Origin: JBGCEZ01 sp045106735
Lineage (GTDB): Bacteria; Planctomycetota; Phycisphaerae; Phycisphaerales; SM1A02
Assembly (NCBI GenBank): GCA_045106735.1
Contig: JBGCEZ010000058.1
Coordinates: 124,001-188,000 of the forward strand
Direction of reading: 5' to 3'
Length of the DNA stretch: 64,000 bases
In this document: one piece after another, positions 25,772-34,949 of the stretch
Layout of the letters: every line of letters begins with the position of its first letter
Numbering within the stretch: the first letter of the stretch is position 1
Translations under genes and position numbers: made by a program
Notes under the pieces: generated by a model
What the model was told of the DNA's origin: nothing
The model's database searches: none
What the model saw: only the letters and a program-made list of their open reading frames with translations

Positions 25772-27679
25772 GTGATTGACACGGTGACTCGGAATGGATG
25801 CGGCCAGGGGCCGATTCCCACGCTTCGAACGTTGATGCGACGCGCCGCGATCGGCTTGGCCGCGGGCCTGATGATCGGCGTCGCCGCCGGCTGCGGGGGC
25901 GGCTCTTCCGGCGGGACGGACACGGGCGAAACCGTGTCCAAGCGCGACTACGTCGGCAGCGTCATCCGGATTCCGAACACCACGGGCGGACCACGCTCAC
26001 TGGACCCGGCACTCGGCACCTCGGTGTACGACAACCGAGCGGTCATCCAGACCTACGAGACGCTCATTCAATACAACTACTTCAAGCGGCCGCTCGAGCT
26101 CGAGCCCCTGCTGCTTGAGTCGATGCCCGAGAGCCTGGACGGCGGCACCCGCTATCGCTTCACGCTCCGCGACGACATCTTCTTCCACGACGACGAGTGT
26201 TTCCCCGGCGGCGAAGGTCGCAAGATGGTGACCGAAGACGTCTTCTACTCGTGGAAGCGGCTCGCCGACCCCAAGTACCAGCTCCAAGCTTGGCCGCGGG
26301 TTGACGGCATGATCGTTGGATTCAACGCGTACAAGGACGAACAGAATGCCGCCGTCGAGGCCGGCAAGGACTTCGACTACGACGTCCCGGTCGAAGGCAT
26401 GGTCAAGATCGATGACCGGACGTTCGACATCGTCTTGCCAGAAGCCAACCGCCAGTTCCTCTTCAAGCTCACGACCTTCGCCCTGGCGATCATGCCGCGC
26501 GAGGCGGTCGAGCACTACGGCGAACGCATCAACAACACGATGGTCGGCTCCGGCCCGTGGAAGTTCGTGGAGTGGCTGCCGGGCTCCCGCATCGTCTACG
26601 CCCGGAATCCCGAGTACCGCGAGATGTTGTTCCCTGACGGATGGCAGAACGAACCCAACGCCGATGACTACGCCGAGTACGAAGGACGCCGACTGCCGTT
26701 GGCCGACAACCTTGAGATCACGTACTACGTCGAGTCCACGCCCATGTGGCTGCAGTTCAAGGGCGGCAACCTTGACTTCACGACCGTGCCGCAAGCGGGC
26801 TACACCGAAGCGTTCGATGAACGCACGGGCGAACTGAAGCGAGAATGGCGACTCGACGAGATCGTCTACCAGCCCGTCCCGCTGGCCGATTTCATCTATC
26901 GCGGCTTCAACATGGACGACGAACTTGTCGGCGGCTACACCCCCGAGAAGATCGCCCTTCGCCGCGCCTTGGCGCTGTGCATGGATCTCGAAGAGATCAA
27001 CGCCAGCCGCTACAACAACCTTCCGGTGATCTACGACGGCATCATTCCGCCCGGCGTCGATGGACACTTGGAGGCCGGCAGCTTCGACCCGCCGAACCGT
27101 GGCCCGGACTTTGAACTCGCCCGCGAGTTCCTGCGGGAGGCGGGCTATACGGTCGTCGACGGCAAGGTTACCGATCTGCCCCCCATCGACCTGTACACTT
27201 CCCGGGGCGCCGACAGCGAGCAGATCGTCGAGATGTACCAACGCAACCTCAACGAGGTTGGGATCCAGACGAACCCGCGGTACGTGGACTTTGCGCAGCT
27301 GACCGAAGCCTTGGACAAGAGCCAGGCGCCGATGTTCAGCTTGGCCTGGGGCATGGCGTACCCGGACGCGGAATACAACCTGCAGCTCTTCTATGGCCCG
27401 AACGAAGCGCCCGGCCCGAATGCGTTCAACTTCAAGAACGCGGAGTACGACGAGCTTTACAAGCGAATCAAGGTGATGGCCCCCGGCCCGGAGCGGACCG
27501 CGGTCTACGAGCGCATGCAAACCATCATCAACGAGTACTGCGTCTTCGTGGGCTCCCAGGCGCGCGTTCGCCAGTACTTGGTTCACCCGTGGGTCTTGAA
27601 TTTCAAGGCCACCGAGGACTTCTACAACTACTGCAAGTACCTTGACATCGACATGGAGCACCCCGAACGGCCGGAGTGA
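25772..27679 (+). CDS. oppA: Oligopeptide ABC transporter substrate-binding lipoprotein
   Basis: A family-5 solute-binding protein of about 635 residues that should capture peptides outside the inner membrane. A lipoprotein signal ends in GLMIGVAAGCGGGSS, with the acylated Cys about 42 residues in from a GTG at 25772. That GTG has GGGAGG just upstream; the ATG at 25835 is an alternative. The family opening TTGGPRSLDPALGTSVYDNR, YETLIQYNYFKRPLELEPLL, RYRFTLRDDIFFHDDECFP and VTEDVFYSWKRLADP are clear. The protein is larger than OppA (about 540). It heads a five-gene operon with two permeases and two ATPases. Peptide is the most likely ligand but is not proven. Confidence 0.92.
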   Translation: MIDTVTRNGCGQGPIPTLRTLMRRAAIGLAAGLMIGVAAGCGGGSSGGTDTGETVSKRDYVGSVIRIPNTTGGPRSLDPALGTSVYDNRAVIQTYETLIQYNYFKRPLELEPLLLESMPESLDGGTRYRFTLRDDIFFHDDECFPGGEGRKMVTEDVFYSWKRLADPKYQLQAWPRVDGMIVGFNAYKDEQNAAVEAGKDFDYDVPVEGMVKIDDRTFDIVLPEANRQFLFKLTTFALAIMPREAVEHYGERINNTMVGSGPWKFVEWLPGSRIVYARNPEYREMLFPDGWQNEPNADDYAEYEGRRLPLADNLEITYYVESTPMWLQFKGGNLDFTTVPQAGYTEAFDERTGELKREWRLDEIVYQPVPLADFIYRGFNMDDELVGGYTPEKIALRRALALCMDLEEINASRYNNLPVIYDGIIPPGVDGHLEAGSFDPPNRGPDFELAREFLREAGYTVVDGKVTDLPPIDLYTSRGADSEQIVEMYQRNLNEVGIQTNPRYVDFAQLTEALDKSQAPMFSLAWGMAYPDAEYNLQLFYGPNEAPGPNAFNFKNAEYDELYKRIKVMAPGPERTAVYERMQTIINEYCVFVGSQARVRQYLVHPWVLNFKATEDFYNYCKYLDIDMEHPERPE

Positions 27680-27736
27680 TTCGGACGCCGGCGTTTCTGT
27701 CCGTTCACTCACCCCGCTGATTCGGAGACCTGACCC

Positions 27737-28720
27737 GTGTGGGCCTTCATCGTCAGGAAGATCCTGACCAACATTCCGGTGTACCTCGGTGCCCTGCTGC
27801 TCGTGTTCATGGCGCTGCGGGTGCAAGATCCCGTCTACCAGTACCTAGGACAGGAAGCGACCGAGGCGCAAGCCGATCTGCTTCGACGCGACATGGGGCT
27901 CGACCGTCCGCTGGCCGCTCAGTTCGGCGAGTACGTCGTGTCAGCCGTCACGCTGAACTTCGAGCGCAACTCGTGGAACCAGAAAGGCACGCCGGTCGGC
28001 GAGATCCTGCATCGCTCGGTGGTCCCGAGCGTGTCGATCACGCTCCCCGCCCTCATGCTCTCGACCCTGATTGGCGTCTTCATCGCCTTGGTCGCGGCGT
28101 ACTTCCGAGGGAGGATGGCCGACCGAGCACTGATGATTCTGGCCGTGCTCGGCATGAGCATCAGCTTCCTCGTGTACATCATCTTCGGGCAGTATTTCCT
28201 GGCCGCGGTACCGCAGGAAGCCGGCCTCAACGCTCCGTTCGCCGTCGAGGGATACAAGCCCTGGATCGAGTTCGGCGAGGGTGGCGGCTTCCGACCGGGT
28301 CGATGGATCGAATTCTGCATGCTGCCGGTGATGATCAGCGTCATCGTCTCGATGGGCTATGACACGCGCTTCTACCGGGCGGTCATGGTCGAGGAGACGG
28401 GGCGCGACTACATCACGACGGCGGTGGCCAAGGGGGCGACCAAGCCCAAGATCATGTTCGTTCACATGCTGAAGAACGCCATGATCCCGGTCATCACCCG
28501 CGTGATGAGCACGCTGCCGTTCATCGTGATCGGATCCATCTTGCTTGAGATGTACTTCAGCATCCCCGGTATGGGACGCGAGATCATCGGGGCGATCGTC
28601 AACAAGGACTTCCCGGTCATCCAGGCCTTTGTCGCCGTCTTTGCCCTCATCTTCATCGCCAGCGTGATCTTGACCGATGTGCTCTACGCCATCGTCGATC
28701 CGCGTGTGCGGCTTTCGTAA
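27737..28720 (+). CDS. oppB: Oligopeptide ABC transporter permease OppB
   Basis: A 327-residue membrane subunit. The N-terminal helix FIVRKILTNIPVYLGALLLV and DLLRRDMGLDRPLAAQFGEY are typical of OppB/DppB. The EAA loop that contacts the ATPases is DYITTAVAKGATKPKIMFVH, followed by IPGMGREIIGAIVNKDFPVI and the terminal VLYAIVDPRVRLS. A segment between helices (about 165-195) is longer than usual. The start is GTG at 27737 with GGAG 9 bases upstream. It sits 57 bases after the binding-protein gene and 16 bases before oppC. Confidence 0.93.
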   Translation: MWAFIVRKILTNIPVYLGALLLVFMALRVQDPVYQYLGQEATEAQADLLRRDMGLDRPLAAQFGEYVVSAVTLNFERNSWNQKGTPVGEILHRSVVPSVSITLPALMLSTLIGVFIALVAAYFRGRMADRALMILAVLGMSISFLVYIIFGQYFLAAVPQEAGLNAPFAVEGYKPWIEFGEGGGFRPGRWIEFCMLPVMISVIVSMGYDTRFYRAVMVEETGRDYITTAVAKGATKPKIMFVHMLKNAMIPVITRVMSTLPFIVIGSILLEMYFSIPGMGREIIGAIVNKDFPVIQAFVAVFALIFIASVILTDVLYAIVDPRVRLS

Positions 28721-28736
28721 ACGGGACCCGCGAGCG

Positions 28737-30092
28737 ATGATTCGAAAGTTCTTTACCAGTCGCAGCTGGCGCAAGTTCGCGGCCAACAAGCTGGCCATGG
28801 TTTCCCTGCTCCTCATCGGCGTTTACCTGTTGATCGCGCTGGCCGGATTCGCCGGCCTGATCAGCCGGGACGACACCCAGGTTCGCGTCCTTCCGGACCG
28901 AACGCCCGGCTATCTGGAACACCGAACGTTTGACGCCCGGGCCAACGTGGCCCGCTGGTACGTCGAGCGCACGAGGCTCCGCATCGACCGCGCCGGCGAC
29001 GTGGACGGGGACGTTGACGCCTATCGCCGCCTCAAGGGCGAGTTGGCGATGGCCGAACGCGTGCTCGCCGACGTGCCGCTCGACGAGCTCACGGAACGAG
29101 TCGAAGCGTCCGAGGCGCTCATGGCCGAAGTGGACCGCGTCCTGGATGTCCGAGATGAGATCCTGGACGAGCAGTTTGAGATCGACCTGAACATCCAGCG
29201 CCTTGAGCGTCGCGGTGGGCGGGAGGATCGCATTGCAGAACTGAGCGCTGACCGCGAAGCGGTGACCGCCCGTCTGCCAGAGGCCGAGGCAGCCGGTGAA
29301 GCAGCGGTCGCCGAAGTGGAAGCAGCGATTCTTGAGTTCCATCCGATGCCCGACGGCCTCGGCGGGTTCTGGTACCGCGTCCGGACGTTCCTGGGCAGCG
29401 ACGCGCAGGGCCGCTCGATCTCGATGAAGGCGCTCTTCAGTGTCCGAATCGCATTCCAAATCGGGTTCGTGGTGGCCTCGATCTCGGTGGTGATCGGAAC
29501 GCTCCTCGGCGCAGCCGCCGGGTTCTTCGGGGGCTTCGTCGACTACGCGGTGATGTACATCGTCAGCGTCTTGAGTTCGATTCCAACGCTGGTCCTGCTT
29601 GGCGTGCTCGTGTTCATGTTCTTCGGCAGTGAGATCTTCGACAACCCGGCGAAGCGCCCTGGTCTCGCTCTCGTGCCGGTGTACTGCGCGATGTGCTTGA
29701 CGTTCTGGGTCTCCACTTGCCGCGTGATTCGTGGCGAGGTCATGAAGATCCGCAGCCTGGAGTACGTCCAGGCCGCCACGTCGATCGGTTTCGGCCGGTT
29801 GTACATCCTGTTCAGGCACGTCATTCCGAACACCGCCCACCTGATGTTCATCAACCTCAGCCTGCTGTTCATCGGAGCGATCAAGAGCGAAGTCATCTTG
29901 AGCTTCCTGGGACTGGGCGTGAAGGGCCAGCCCAGTTGGGGCGTCATGATCAGCCAGGCGAAGGACGACATCTCCGTCGGCTTCTTCTGGGAAGTCGTGA
30001 CGGCCAGCGTCATGATGTTCGGCCTGGTCCTGGCCTTCAACATCGTGTCCGATGCCCTGCAGGACGCCTTCGACCCCAAGCACGTCAGTTGA
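28737..30092 (+). CDS. oppC: Oligopeptide ABC transporter permease OppC with a large coiled-coil insertion
   Basis: The C-terminal half is a normal OppC/DppC: LGSDAQGRSISMKALFSVRI, VIGTLLGAAAGFFGGFVDYA, the EAA loop EYVQAATSIGFGRLYILFRH, and SFLGLGVKGQPSWGVMIS. The usual N-terminal helix is at about 18-41. Between that helix and the LGSD motif (about 45-208) lies a charged insertion, much of it predicted coiled coil (AYRRLKGELAMAERVLADV). In ordinary OppC proteins this gap is 30-50 residues. The protein has 451 residues against a usual 300. The insertion should lie outside the membrane, where the binding protein docks. The ATG at 28737 is the start. Confidence 0.9.
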   Translation: MIRKFFTSRSWRKFAANKLAMVSLLLIGVYLLIALAGFAGLISRDDTQVRVLPDRTPGYLEHRTFDARANVARWYVERTRLRIDRAGDVDGDVDAYRRLKGELAMAERVLADVPLDELTERVEASEALMAEVDRVLDVRDEILDEQFEIDLNIQRLERRGGREDRIAELSADREAVTARLPEAEAAGEAAVAEVEAAILEFHPMPDGLGGFWYRVRTFLGSDAQGRSISMKALFSVRIAFQIGFVVASISVVIGTLLGAAAGFFGGFVDYAVMYIVSVLSSIPTLVLLGVLVFMFFGSEIFDNPAKRPGLALVPVYCAMCLTFWVSTCRVIRGEVMKIRSLEYVQAATSIGFGRLYILFRHVIPNTAHLMFINLSLLFIGAIKSEVILSFLGLGVKGQPSWGVMISQAKDDISVGFFWEVVTASVMMFGLVLAFNIVSDALQDAFDPKHVS

Positions 30093-30200
30093 TGACCGTG
30101 ACACGGCCAGCCGGCACCCGCCCTGCCCGTGCCTCGCTCGACCCGCGCGCTCGCTTGCGAGCCAACGCCCCCGCCCGCCCCGCTCCCGGAGCTTCGACCC

Positions 30201-31235
30201 GTGTCTGATGCCCCCGCCCCAACCGGCGATCCGATCCTTCAGGTTCAGTCGCTCACCACGAGCTTTCGCACCGACCGCGGCCTGGTGACCGCGGTCGACG
30301 ATGTCTCGTTCGACGTTTCGCCCGGTGAGACGCTCGGCATCGTCGGCGAGTCGGGATGCGGAAAGACGGTCACGAGCAAGTCGATCATGCGTTTGCTGCC
30401 GGACCACGTCACGCGCTACGCCGACCACAGTCGGATTCTTTACCGCGGCACGGACCTGCTCGCCGCCAGTGAAGGGACCATGCGCGAAGTTCGCGGCAAC
30501 GGCATTGCGATGATCTTTCAGGAGCCGATGACCAGCCTCAACCCGGTCTTCACCGTCGGCTGGCAGCTCGAAGAGGCGCTCAAGTACCACACGAAGCTCA
30601 GCAAGAAGGAGCGGCGTGAACGGGCCATCGAGATGCTGCGGCTGGTGGAGATGCCGAACGCCGAGAAGCGGATCGACGAGTATCCGCACCAACTCTCCGG
30701 CGGCATGCGGCAACGCGTGATGATCGCGATCGCCCTGTGCTGCGAACCCGACGTCCTCATCGCCGACGAGCCGACGACCGCACTGGACGTGACCATCCAG
30801 GCTCAGATCCTCGCCTTGATGAATGATCTCAAGGAACGCCTCAAGACGGCGATCATCCTGATCACGCACGACCTTGGCGTGGTCGCCCAGGTCTGTGACC
30901 GGGTACAGGTGATGTACGCCGGCCGGGTGATCGAACGCGGCGACGTGATGGACATCTTCCACCGCCCGCAGCATCCCTACACGCAAGCGTTGCTCAACTC
31001 GATTCCCAAGCACGGCAGCATCGAACGCGGCTCGCGCCTGCCGTCGATCGAGGGCATCGTGCCGAGCCTGTGGGACCTGCCCGATGGCTGCCGGTTCAAC
31101 GAGCGCTGCGACCATCGCCAGGACCGCTGCGTGGCCGAGGAACCCGCACTGGTGGAAGACGCCAGCGGCCACGCCCGCCGCTGCCACTTTCCGCTGAACA
31201 CGGACGCCGAACTCACGGTGGGAGCCACGTCATGA
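30201..31235 (+). CDS. oppD: Oligopeptide ABC transporter ATP-binding protein OppD
   Basis: A 344-residue ATPase. Walker A is GIVGESGCGKTVTSKSIMRL, the Q-loop IAMIFQEPMTSLNP, the signature YPHQLSGGMRQRVMIAIAL, Walker B VLIADEPTTALDVT and the switch histidine in ILITHDLGVVA. The C-terminal cysteine segment GCRFNERCDHRQDRC matches the iron-sulfur-type region of OppD/DppD proteins. I chose the GTG at 30201, which has GGAG 9 bases upstream and gives the family length; an upstream GTG at 30129 would add 24 unlikely residues. The stop overlaps oppF by 4 bases. Confidence 0.94.
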   Translation: MSDAPAPTGDPILQVQSLTTSFRTDRGLVTAVDDVSFDVSPGETLGIVGESGCGKTVTSKSIMRLLPDHVTRYADHSRILYRGTDLLAASEGTMREVRGNGIAMIFQEPMTSLNPVFTVGWQLEEALKYHTKLSKKERRERAIEMLRLVEMPNAEKRIDEYPHQLSGGMRQRVMIAIALCCEPDVLIADEPTTALDVTIQAQILALMNDLKERLKTAIILITHDLGVVAQVCDRVQVMYAGRVIERGDVMDIFHRPQHPYTQALLNSIPKHGSIERGSRLPSIEGIVPSLWDLPDGCRFNERCDHRQDRCVAEEPALVEDASGHARRCHFPLNTDAELTVGATS

Positions 31236-32257
31236 GCACGGTCACCGATCCGGCCCCCGCCGCCGCCCCCGAGCCGGCGGCCGATCAGAGCGCCCCGCTC
31301 ATCCGCGTCCGCGATCTCGTCAAGCACTTCCCGGTACGCGGCGGCGTGTTGAACCGCGTGGTGGGCCGGGTGCACGCGGTCAATGGCGTGAGCTTCGACA
31401 TCCACCGCGGCGAGACCGTCGGCATCGTCGGCGAATCCGGCTGCGGCAAGAGCACCCTGGGCAAGACGCTGATCCGGCTCATCGATCCGACGAGCGGCCG
31501 CGTCAGTTACGGCGGCCAGGAGATCACGTCGCTCGACCACGCGGGCATGATGGACATTCGCCGGAAGATGCAGATCATCTTCCAGGACCCGTATTCATCG
31601 CTGAACCCTCGCATGACCGTCCGCGCGCTCCTGCGCGAGGCGATGAAGTTCCACCGGATCGTGCCCGACGACCAGATGGACGACGCGATCACGGAGCTGA
31701 TCCGCACCGTCGGCATGCGGGCTGATTCGGCCGACAAGTTCCCGCACGAATTCTCCGGCGGCCAGCGCCAGCGCCTTGGCATCGCCCGGGCACTCAGCGT
31801 GAAGCCCGAGTTCATCGTGGCCGACGAACCGGTCAGCGCCCTTGACGTGTCCATCCAGGCCCAGGTGCTGAACCTGATGATGGACCTCAAGGAGCAGTTC
31901 GGCCTGACGATGATGTTCATCTCGCACGACCTCAAGGTCGTCGAGCACTTCTGCGACCGCATCTTCGTCATGTACCTCGGCCACATCGTCGAAGAGCTGC
32001 CGCGGGACCGCGTCCGCGGCGAAACGGCCCAACACCCGTACACCGTCGCCCTGCACGGGGCGAACCCGATCGACGACCCGGCCGACCGCCGGCCGCTGAC
32101 CGTCCTGCAAGGCGACGTCCCGAGCCCCTTCAACCCACCGGCCGGCTGCGCCTTCGCCGGCCGCTGCCCCAAGGTCATGGATCGCTGCCACACCGAACGC
32201 CCGCCGCTGGAACAGAAGCAGGTGGGCCACCGATTGGCGTGTTTCGCGGTGGAGTGA
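31232..32257 (+). CDS. oppF: Oligopeptide ABC transporter ATP-binding protein OppF
   Basis: A 341-residue ATPase that pairs with OppD. Visible blocks are LVKHFPVRGGVLNRVVGRVH (the OppF opening), GIVGESGCGKSTLGKTLIRL, MQIIFQDPYSSLNPRMTV, FSGGQRQRLGIARAL, VADEPVSALDVSIQAQVLNL and MFISHDLKVVEHF. The C-terminal segment GCAFAGRCPKVMDRCHTERP is conserved in the family. The ATG overlaps the oppD stop (ATGA). It is the last gene of the operon; no clear hairpin terminator follows. Confidence 0.94.
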   Translation: MSTVTDPAPAAAPEPAADQSAPLIRVRDLVKHFPVRGGVLNRVVGRVHAVNGVSFDIHRGETVGIVGESGCGKSTLGKTLIRLIDPTSGRVSYGGQEITSLDHAGMMDIRRKMQIIFQDPYSSLNPRMTVRALLREAMKFHRIVPDDQMDDAITELIRTVGMRADSADKFPHEFSGGQRQRLGIARALSVKPEFIVADEPVSALDVSIQAQVLNLMMDLKEQFGLTMMFISHDLKVVEHFCDRIFVMYLGHIVEELPRDRVRGETAQHPYTVALHGANPIDDPADRRPLTVLQGDVPSPFNPPAGCAFAGRCPKVMDRCHTERPPLEQKQVGHRLACFAVE

Positions 32258-32641
32258 GCCGGGGCCGATCGCATGGCGGCTGCCGCGCGATGGACCGCCG
32301 TGGGCGTGAATGACGGCCACGTTTCACCGGTGCCCGCGTCGGGCTTGATTCGCCGGGATGGGGATCTTCGGCCGCGCTGCGAGTGGACGCTGCGCTCTGG
32401 TGCGCCCTCGGGTGCCCTCGGTGCGGTGCAGTTCGGTACGGCGCGGCGCAGTGCGGCGCGGTGCAGTGCGGCGCGGTGCGGCACAGCGCGGTCGCGCCGG
32501 ATTGCCCCACCCATCGCCGCAGCAGCCCTGAATCAAATTCGCGCCGCAGATCGAGTCGCGACTCGACATCGACCGTCTCGGACGACATGGTGCATGACGC
32601 TTGGCCATCGTCCCACACGGGCCGAGCCCCAGGGGATTCCC
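32258..32641. other. Intergenic region with a period-10 repeat
   Basis: A 384-base gap between oppF and the next zinc-ribbon membrane protein. It holds a decamer-periodic array at 32421-32490 (GTGCGGCGCG-like units). AGGGG lies close before the ATG at 32642. Open frames crossing it have compositional, not protein-like, sequence. Confidence 0.5.
32421..32490. repeat. Period-10 GC-rich tandem array
   Basis: Seven decamers related to GTGCGGCGCG follow each other with one to three changes each. The ten-base period is close to one helical turn. Non-coding by position. Confidence 0.6.
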
Positions 32642-34135
32642 ATGTCCGTCCAGACCACGGCGAGCAGCCCGCGATCGTCGGCCACCAGGCCCGGCCTCTC
32701 CTGGCGGTTCCGAGTTGCCCGGCGCCGGACTCGGCGCCGCATCGGGTGGACCATCATCCTGGCCGTCTTCAGTCTGCATGCCAGCGCGGTCCTGCTGGGC
32801 CGCTACGAGATGCCGCCGGGCGAGCAATACGCCCTGCCCGCCAACCAGCTGCTGGCCAGGGGGCCCGCGCCGACGAACGACGAGCTGGTCCTGCACGTCC
32901 ACGCCTCGGTGGGCGTTCGACATCTTGTCGTCGCCAGCGCCGGCCCGGGTTCGGATCCACGTCCGTCGCACGAGCTGCCCGAATGGGCGACGGAGATGTA
33001 CCACGATTTCATGGTCCGCTCCGACGGGATTCCTTCCAGCCTCCCCGGTGGCGGGAGCGCACGCTACTCCATGACCGCCCGCGGCATTCCGTGGCCAGCC
33101 CTTCGCGCCGGGGCGATCGAGGTCATGGATCCCACCGCCGGCCCGGTCACCCGCGTCCACTTCCGCGACCACGCGATCCGCTGGGCCGCCCCCAGCCGGT
33201 CGCCAATGTTCAATCATCCGGCGACGATCGTGGGGGCCAGCCTCTGGACCACCCGAGCGACGTTGATTCCCGTGATGCCCCTTGGGTGGTCCTACGTCGG
33301 CGCCCTTGTCCTGCACGGGGCCGTCTGGTGGATCACCGGCGCGGCGATTGCGTGGTCGCGGCGATCGTGCCGGCGCCGAATCCGGCGGCGACGCACCATG
33401 GTGCTCGGTTGCATCGGCGGGGTCGTGATCACCTTCGGATTGGCCGCCGCCGGGCACACGTGGTCGCCGGAAGTCCGCGATCCACTTGCGGCGACGAGTC
33501 AGTGGGCCATGGCCCAGAGATCGCCGTCGATTGAAGTGGCCGGACCGCATGGTCCGCACCAGGGTGTTCACTTCATCCGAATCGACCGATGGCGGACAGG
33601 ACTCAGCACCTGGCATACCAGCCAGTGGCGATCGGAATCGCTCCAAGATCGCTTCCCGGAGCAACCGCGTTTGATGGAGTGGATGCCAGCCCACCTGCCG
33701 GAGCTTCTCCCCGGAGGCCCCGACTGGACCGACCCGCGCGAAGTTCGCGTGGCGCAGACCGTCGGCTGGCCGTGGCGCTGTTTCAAGGCCAGCGCGGGGA
33801 CGACGCGCAGCGTCACGGACGCCGCGGGAACCCGCTCCCTGTCCCCGTACGTCCGGACCGATGCGGCCATGTCGCCGTTCGAGCCCTTGCGTGACGGATC
33901 CAGACTTCTTCCCGTCACGCCGATCCCGTCTGGATTGGCCGGCAATCTGGCCGCCTGGTCGTTGGTCTCGTGGATCGGGATGGCGGGACTGCATGCGCGG
34001 CGGGCGTGGCACCGGACGCGCGGACTCCGCCGCCGCCGATCCGGATGCTGCCGCCGTTGCGGCCATCGAATGATCGATCCGTCCGACGAGCCCGCGCTGT
34101 GGCCGAGCCGATGCCCGGAATGCGGCGGGGCATGA
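32642..34135 (+). CDS. Large membrane protein with C-terminal zinc ribbon (paralogue 3)
   Basis: A 497-residue relative in layout of the genes at 20190 and 20987. A first helix at about 33-53 (GWTIILAVFSLHASAVLLGR), an outside domain, central helices (YVGALVLHGAVWWITGAAIA and VLGCIGGVVITFGLAAAGH), a second outside domain and a last helix (LAAWSLVSWIGMAGLHARRA) precede the ribbon. The ribbon cysteines are at about 470, 473, 491 and 494 (CCRRCGHRM...RCPECGGA). The double helix-domain-helix pattern suggests an internal duplication of the two-helix unit. The ATG at 32642 has AGGGG upstream. Function is unknown. Confidence 0.75.
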   Translation: MSVQTTASSPRSSATRPGLSWRFRVARRRTRRRIGWTIILAVFSLHASAVLLGRYEMPPGEQYALPANQLLARGPAPTNDELVLHVHASVGVRHLVVASAGPGSDPRPSHELPEWATEMYHDFMVRSDGIPSSLPGGGSARYSMTARGIPWPALRAGAIEVMDPTAGPVTRVHFRDHAIRWAAPSRSPMFNHPATIVGASLWTTRATLIPVMPLGWSYVGALVLHGAVWWITGAAIAWSRRSCRRRIRRRRTMVLGCIGGVVITFGLAAAGHTWSPEVRDPLAATSQWAMAQRSPSIEVAGPHGPHQGVHFIRIDRWRTGLSTWHTSQWRSESLQDRFPEQPRLMEWMPAHLPELLPGGPDWTDPREVRVAQTVGWPWRCFKASAGTTRSVTDAAGTRSLSPYVRTDAAMSPFEPLRDGSRLLPVTPIPSGLAGNLAAWSLVSWIGMAGLHARRAWHRTRGLRRRRSGCCRRCGHRMIDPSDEPALWPSRCPECGGA

Positions 34136-34187
34136 ACTGCCCGGCACCGGAGGCCGTCGCAGGGCGCGACGACGCATCACGGCACGA

Positions 34188-34949
34188 CTATGCCCCCACG
34201 AATCGCGACGCCCACGCGGCCAGCACGTCGGCAATGAAGCTCGCGTCCGCCGCCCGGCTCACCAGGTGGTCCACCCCGTCCAGCGACACGAAACTCTTGG
34301 GATGCTTGGCCCAGCCGTAGATCCGCGCGGCGTTCTCGATGCCGACGATGGCGTCCCCCGGGGCGTGGAAAATCATGAGGGCCCGGCCGAGGGACCCGAT
34401 CGTCGCCGCCGGATCCTGGCTTCGCAGATCGTCGACCAATCCGCGGCCGACGGTGAACGGCCGGCCACCGATCGAAACTTCCGCCCGGCCATCGCGCTCG
34501 ATCTCGCCCTCGGCCGACGCGAACAGATGCGTCACGTGTTCGGGATCGGCCGGTGCTCCGATCGTCGCCACCGCCCGGCACTCGTCGACCTGGCCCGCCG
34601 CGGCGAGCACCGCCGCCCCGCCCAGGGAATGGCCCACCAAGATGCGCGGGGCGCTCCGATGGGCACGCAGCCAACTCGCCGCGGCCACCAGATCGCCAAC
34701 GTTCGAACTGAAGGTCGTGTTCTCGAACTCGCCGCCGCTGTGCCCCAGGCCGGTGAAGTCGAAGCGCAGTACGCCGATTCCTCGGCGAGCCAAGCCCTGG
34801 GCGATGCGGCTCGCGGCGGCGATGTCCTTGGAGCACGTGAAACAGTGGGCGAACAGCGCGTACGCCTGCGGCTCACCGTCGGGCTCATCGAGGCGGGCGG
34901 CGAGTGTTTCGCCCAGGGCGCCGGGGAATTCAATACGCAGATGACTCAT
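34188..34949 (-). CDS. Alpha/beta hydrolase of the OsmC-associated type
   Basis: A 253-residue hydrolase. YALFAHCFTCSKDIAAASRI and IGVLRFDFTGLGHSGGEFEN, with SSNVGDLVAAASWLRAH, match the hydrolase half of bifunctional alpha/beta hydrolase-OsmC proteins very closely. The nucleophile elbow is ILVGHSLGGAAVLAAAG, the acid is in FHAPGDAIVGI, and the histidine is in LDGVDHLVSRAADA. The OsmC peroxidase-like domain that usually follows is missing; the protein stops right after the hydrolase fold. It is downstream of dinB with a 4-base overlap. The substrate is unknown. Confidence 0.9.
   Translation of the reverse strand: MSHLRIEFPGALGETLAARLDEPDGEPQAYALFAHCFTCSKDIAAASRIAQGLARRGIGVLRFDFTGLGHSGGEFENTTFSSNVGDLVAAASWLRAHRSAPRILVGHSLGGAAVLAAAGQVDECRAVATIGAPADPEHVTHLFASAEGEIERDGRAEVSIGGRPFTVGRGLVDDLRSQDPAATIGSLGRALMIFHAPGDAIVGIENAARIYGWAKHPKSFVSLDGVDHLVSRAADASFIADVLAAWASRFVGA

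Noticed and set aside
28653..31187. Minus-strand open frame of 844 codons opposite oppC and oppD.
   Set aside because: No domain is visible and the plus-strand genes are unambiguous.
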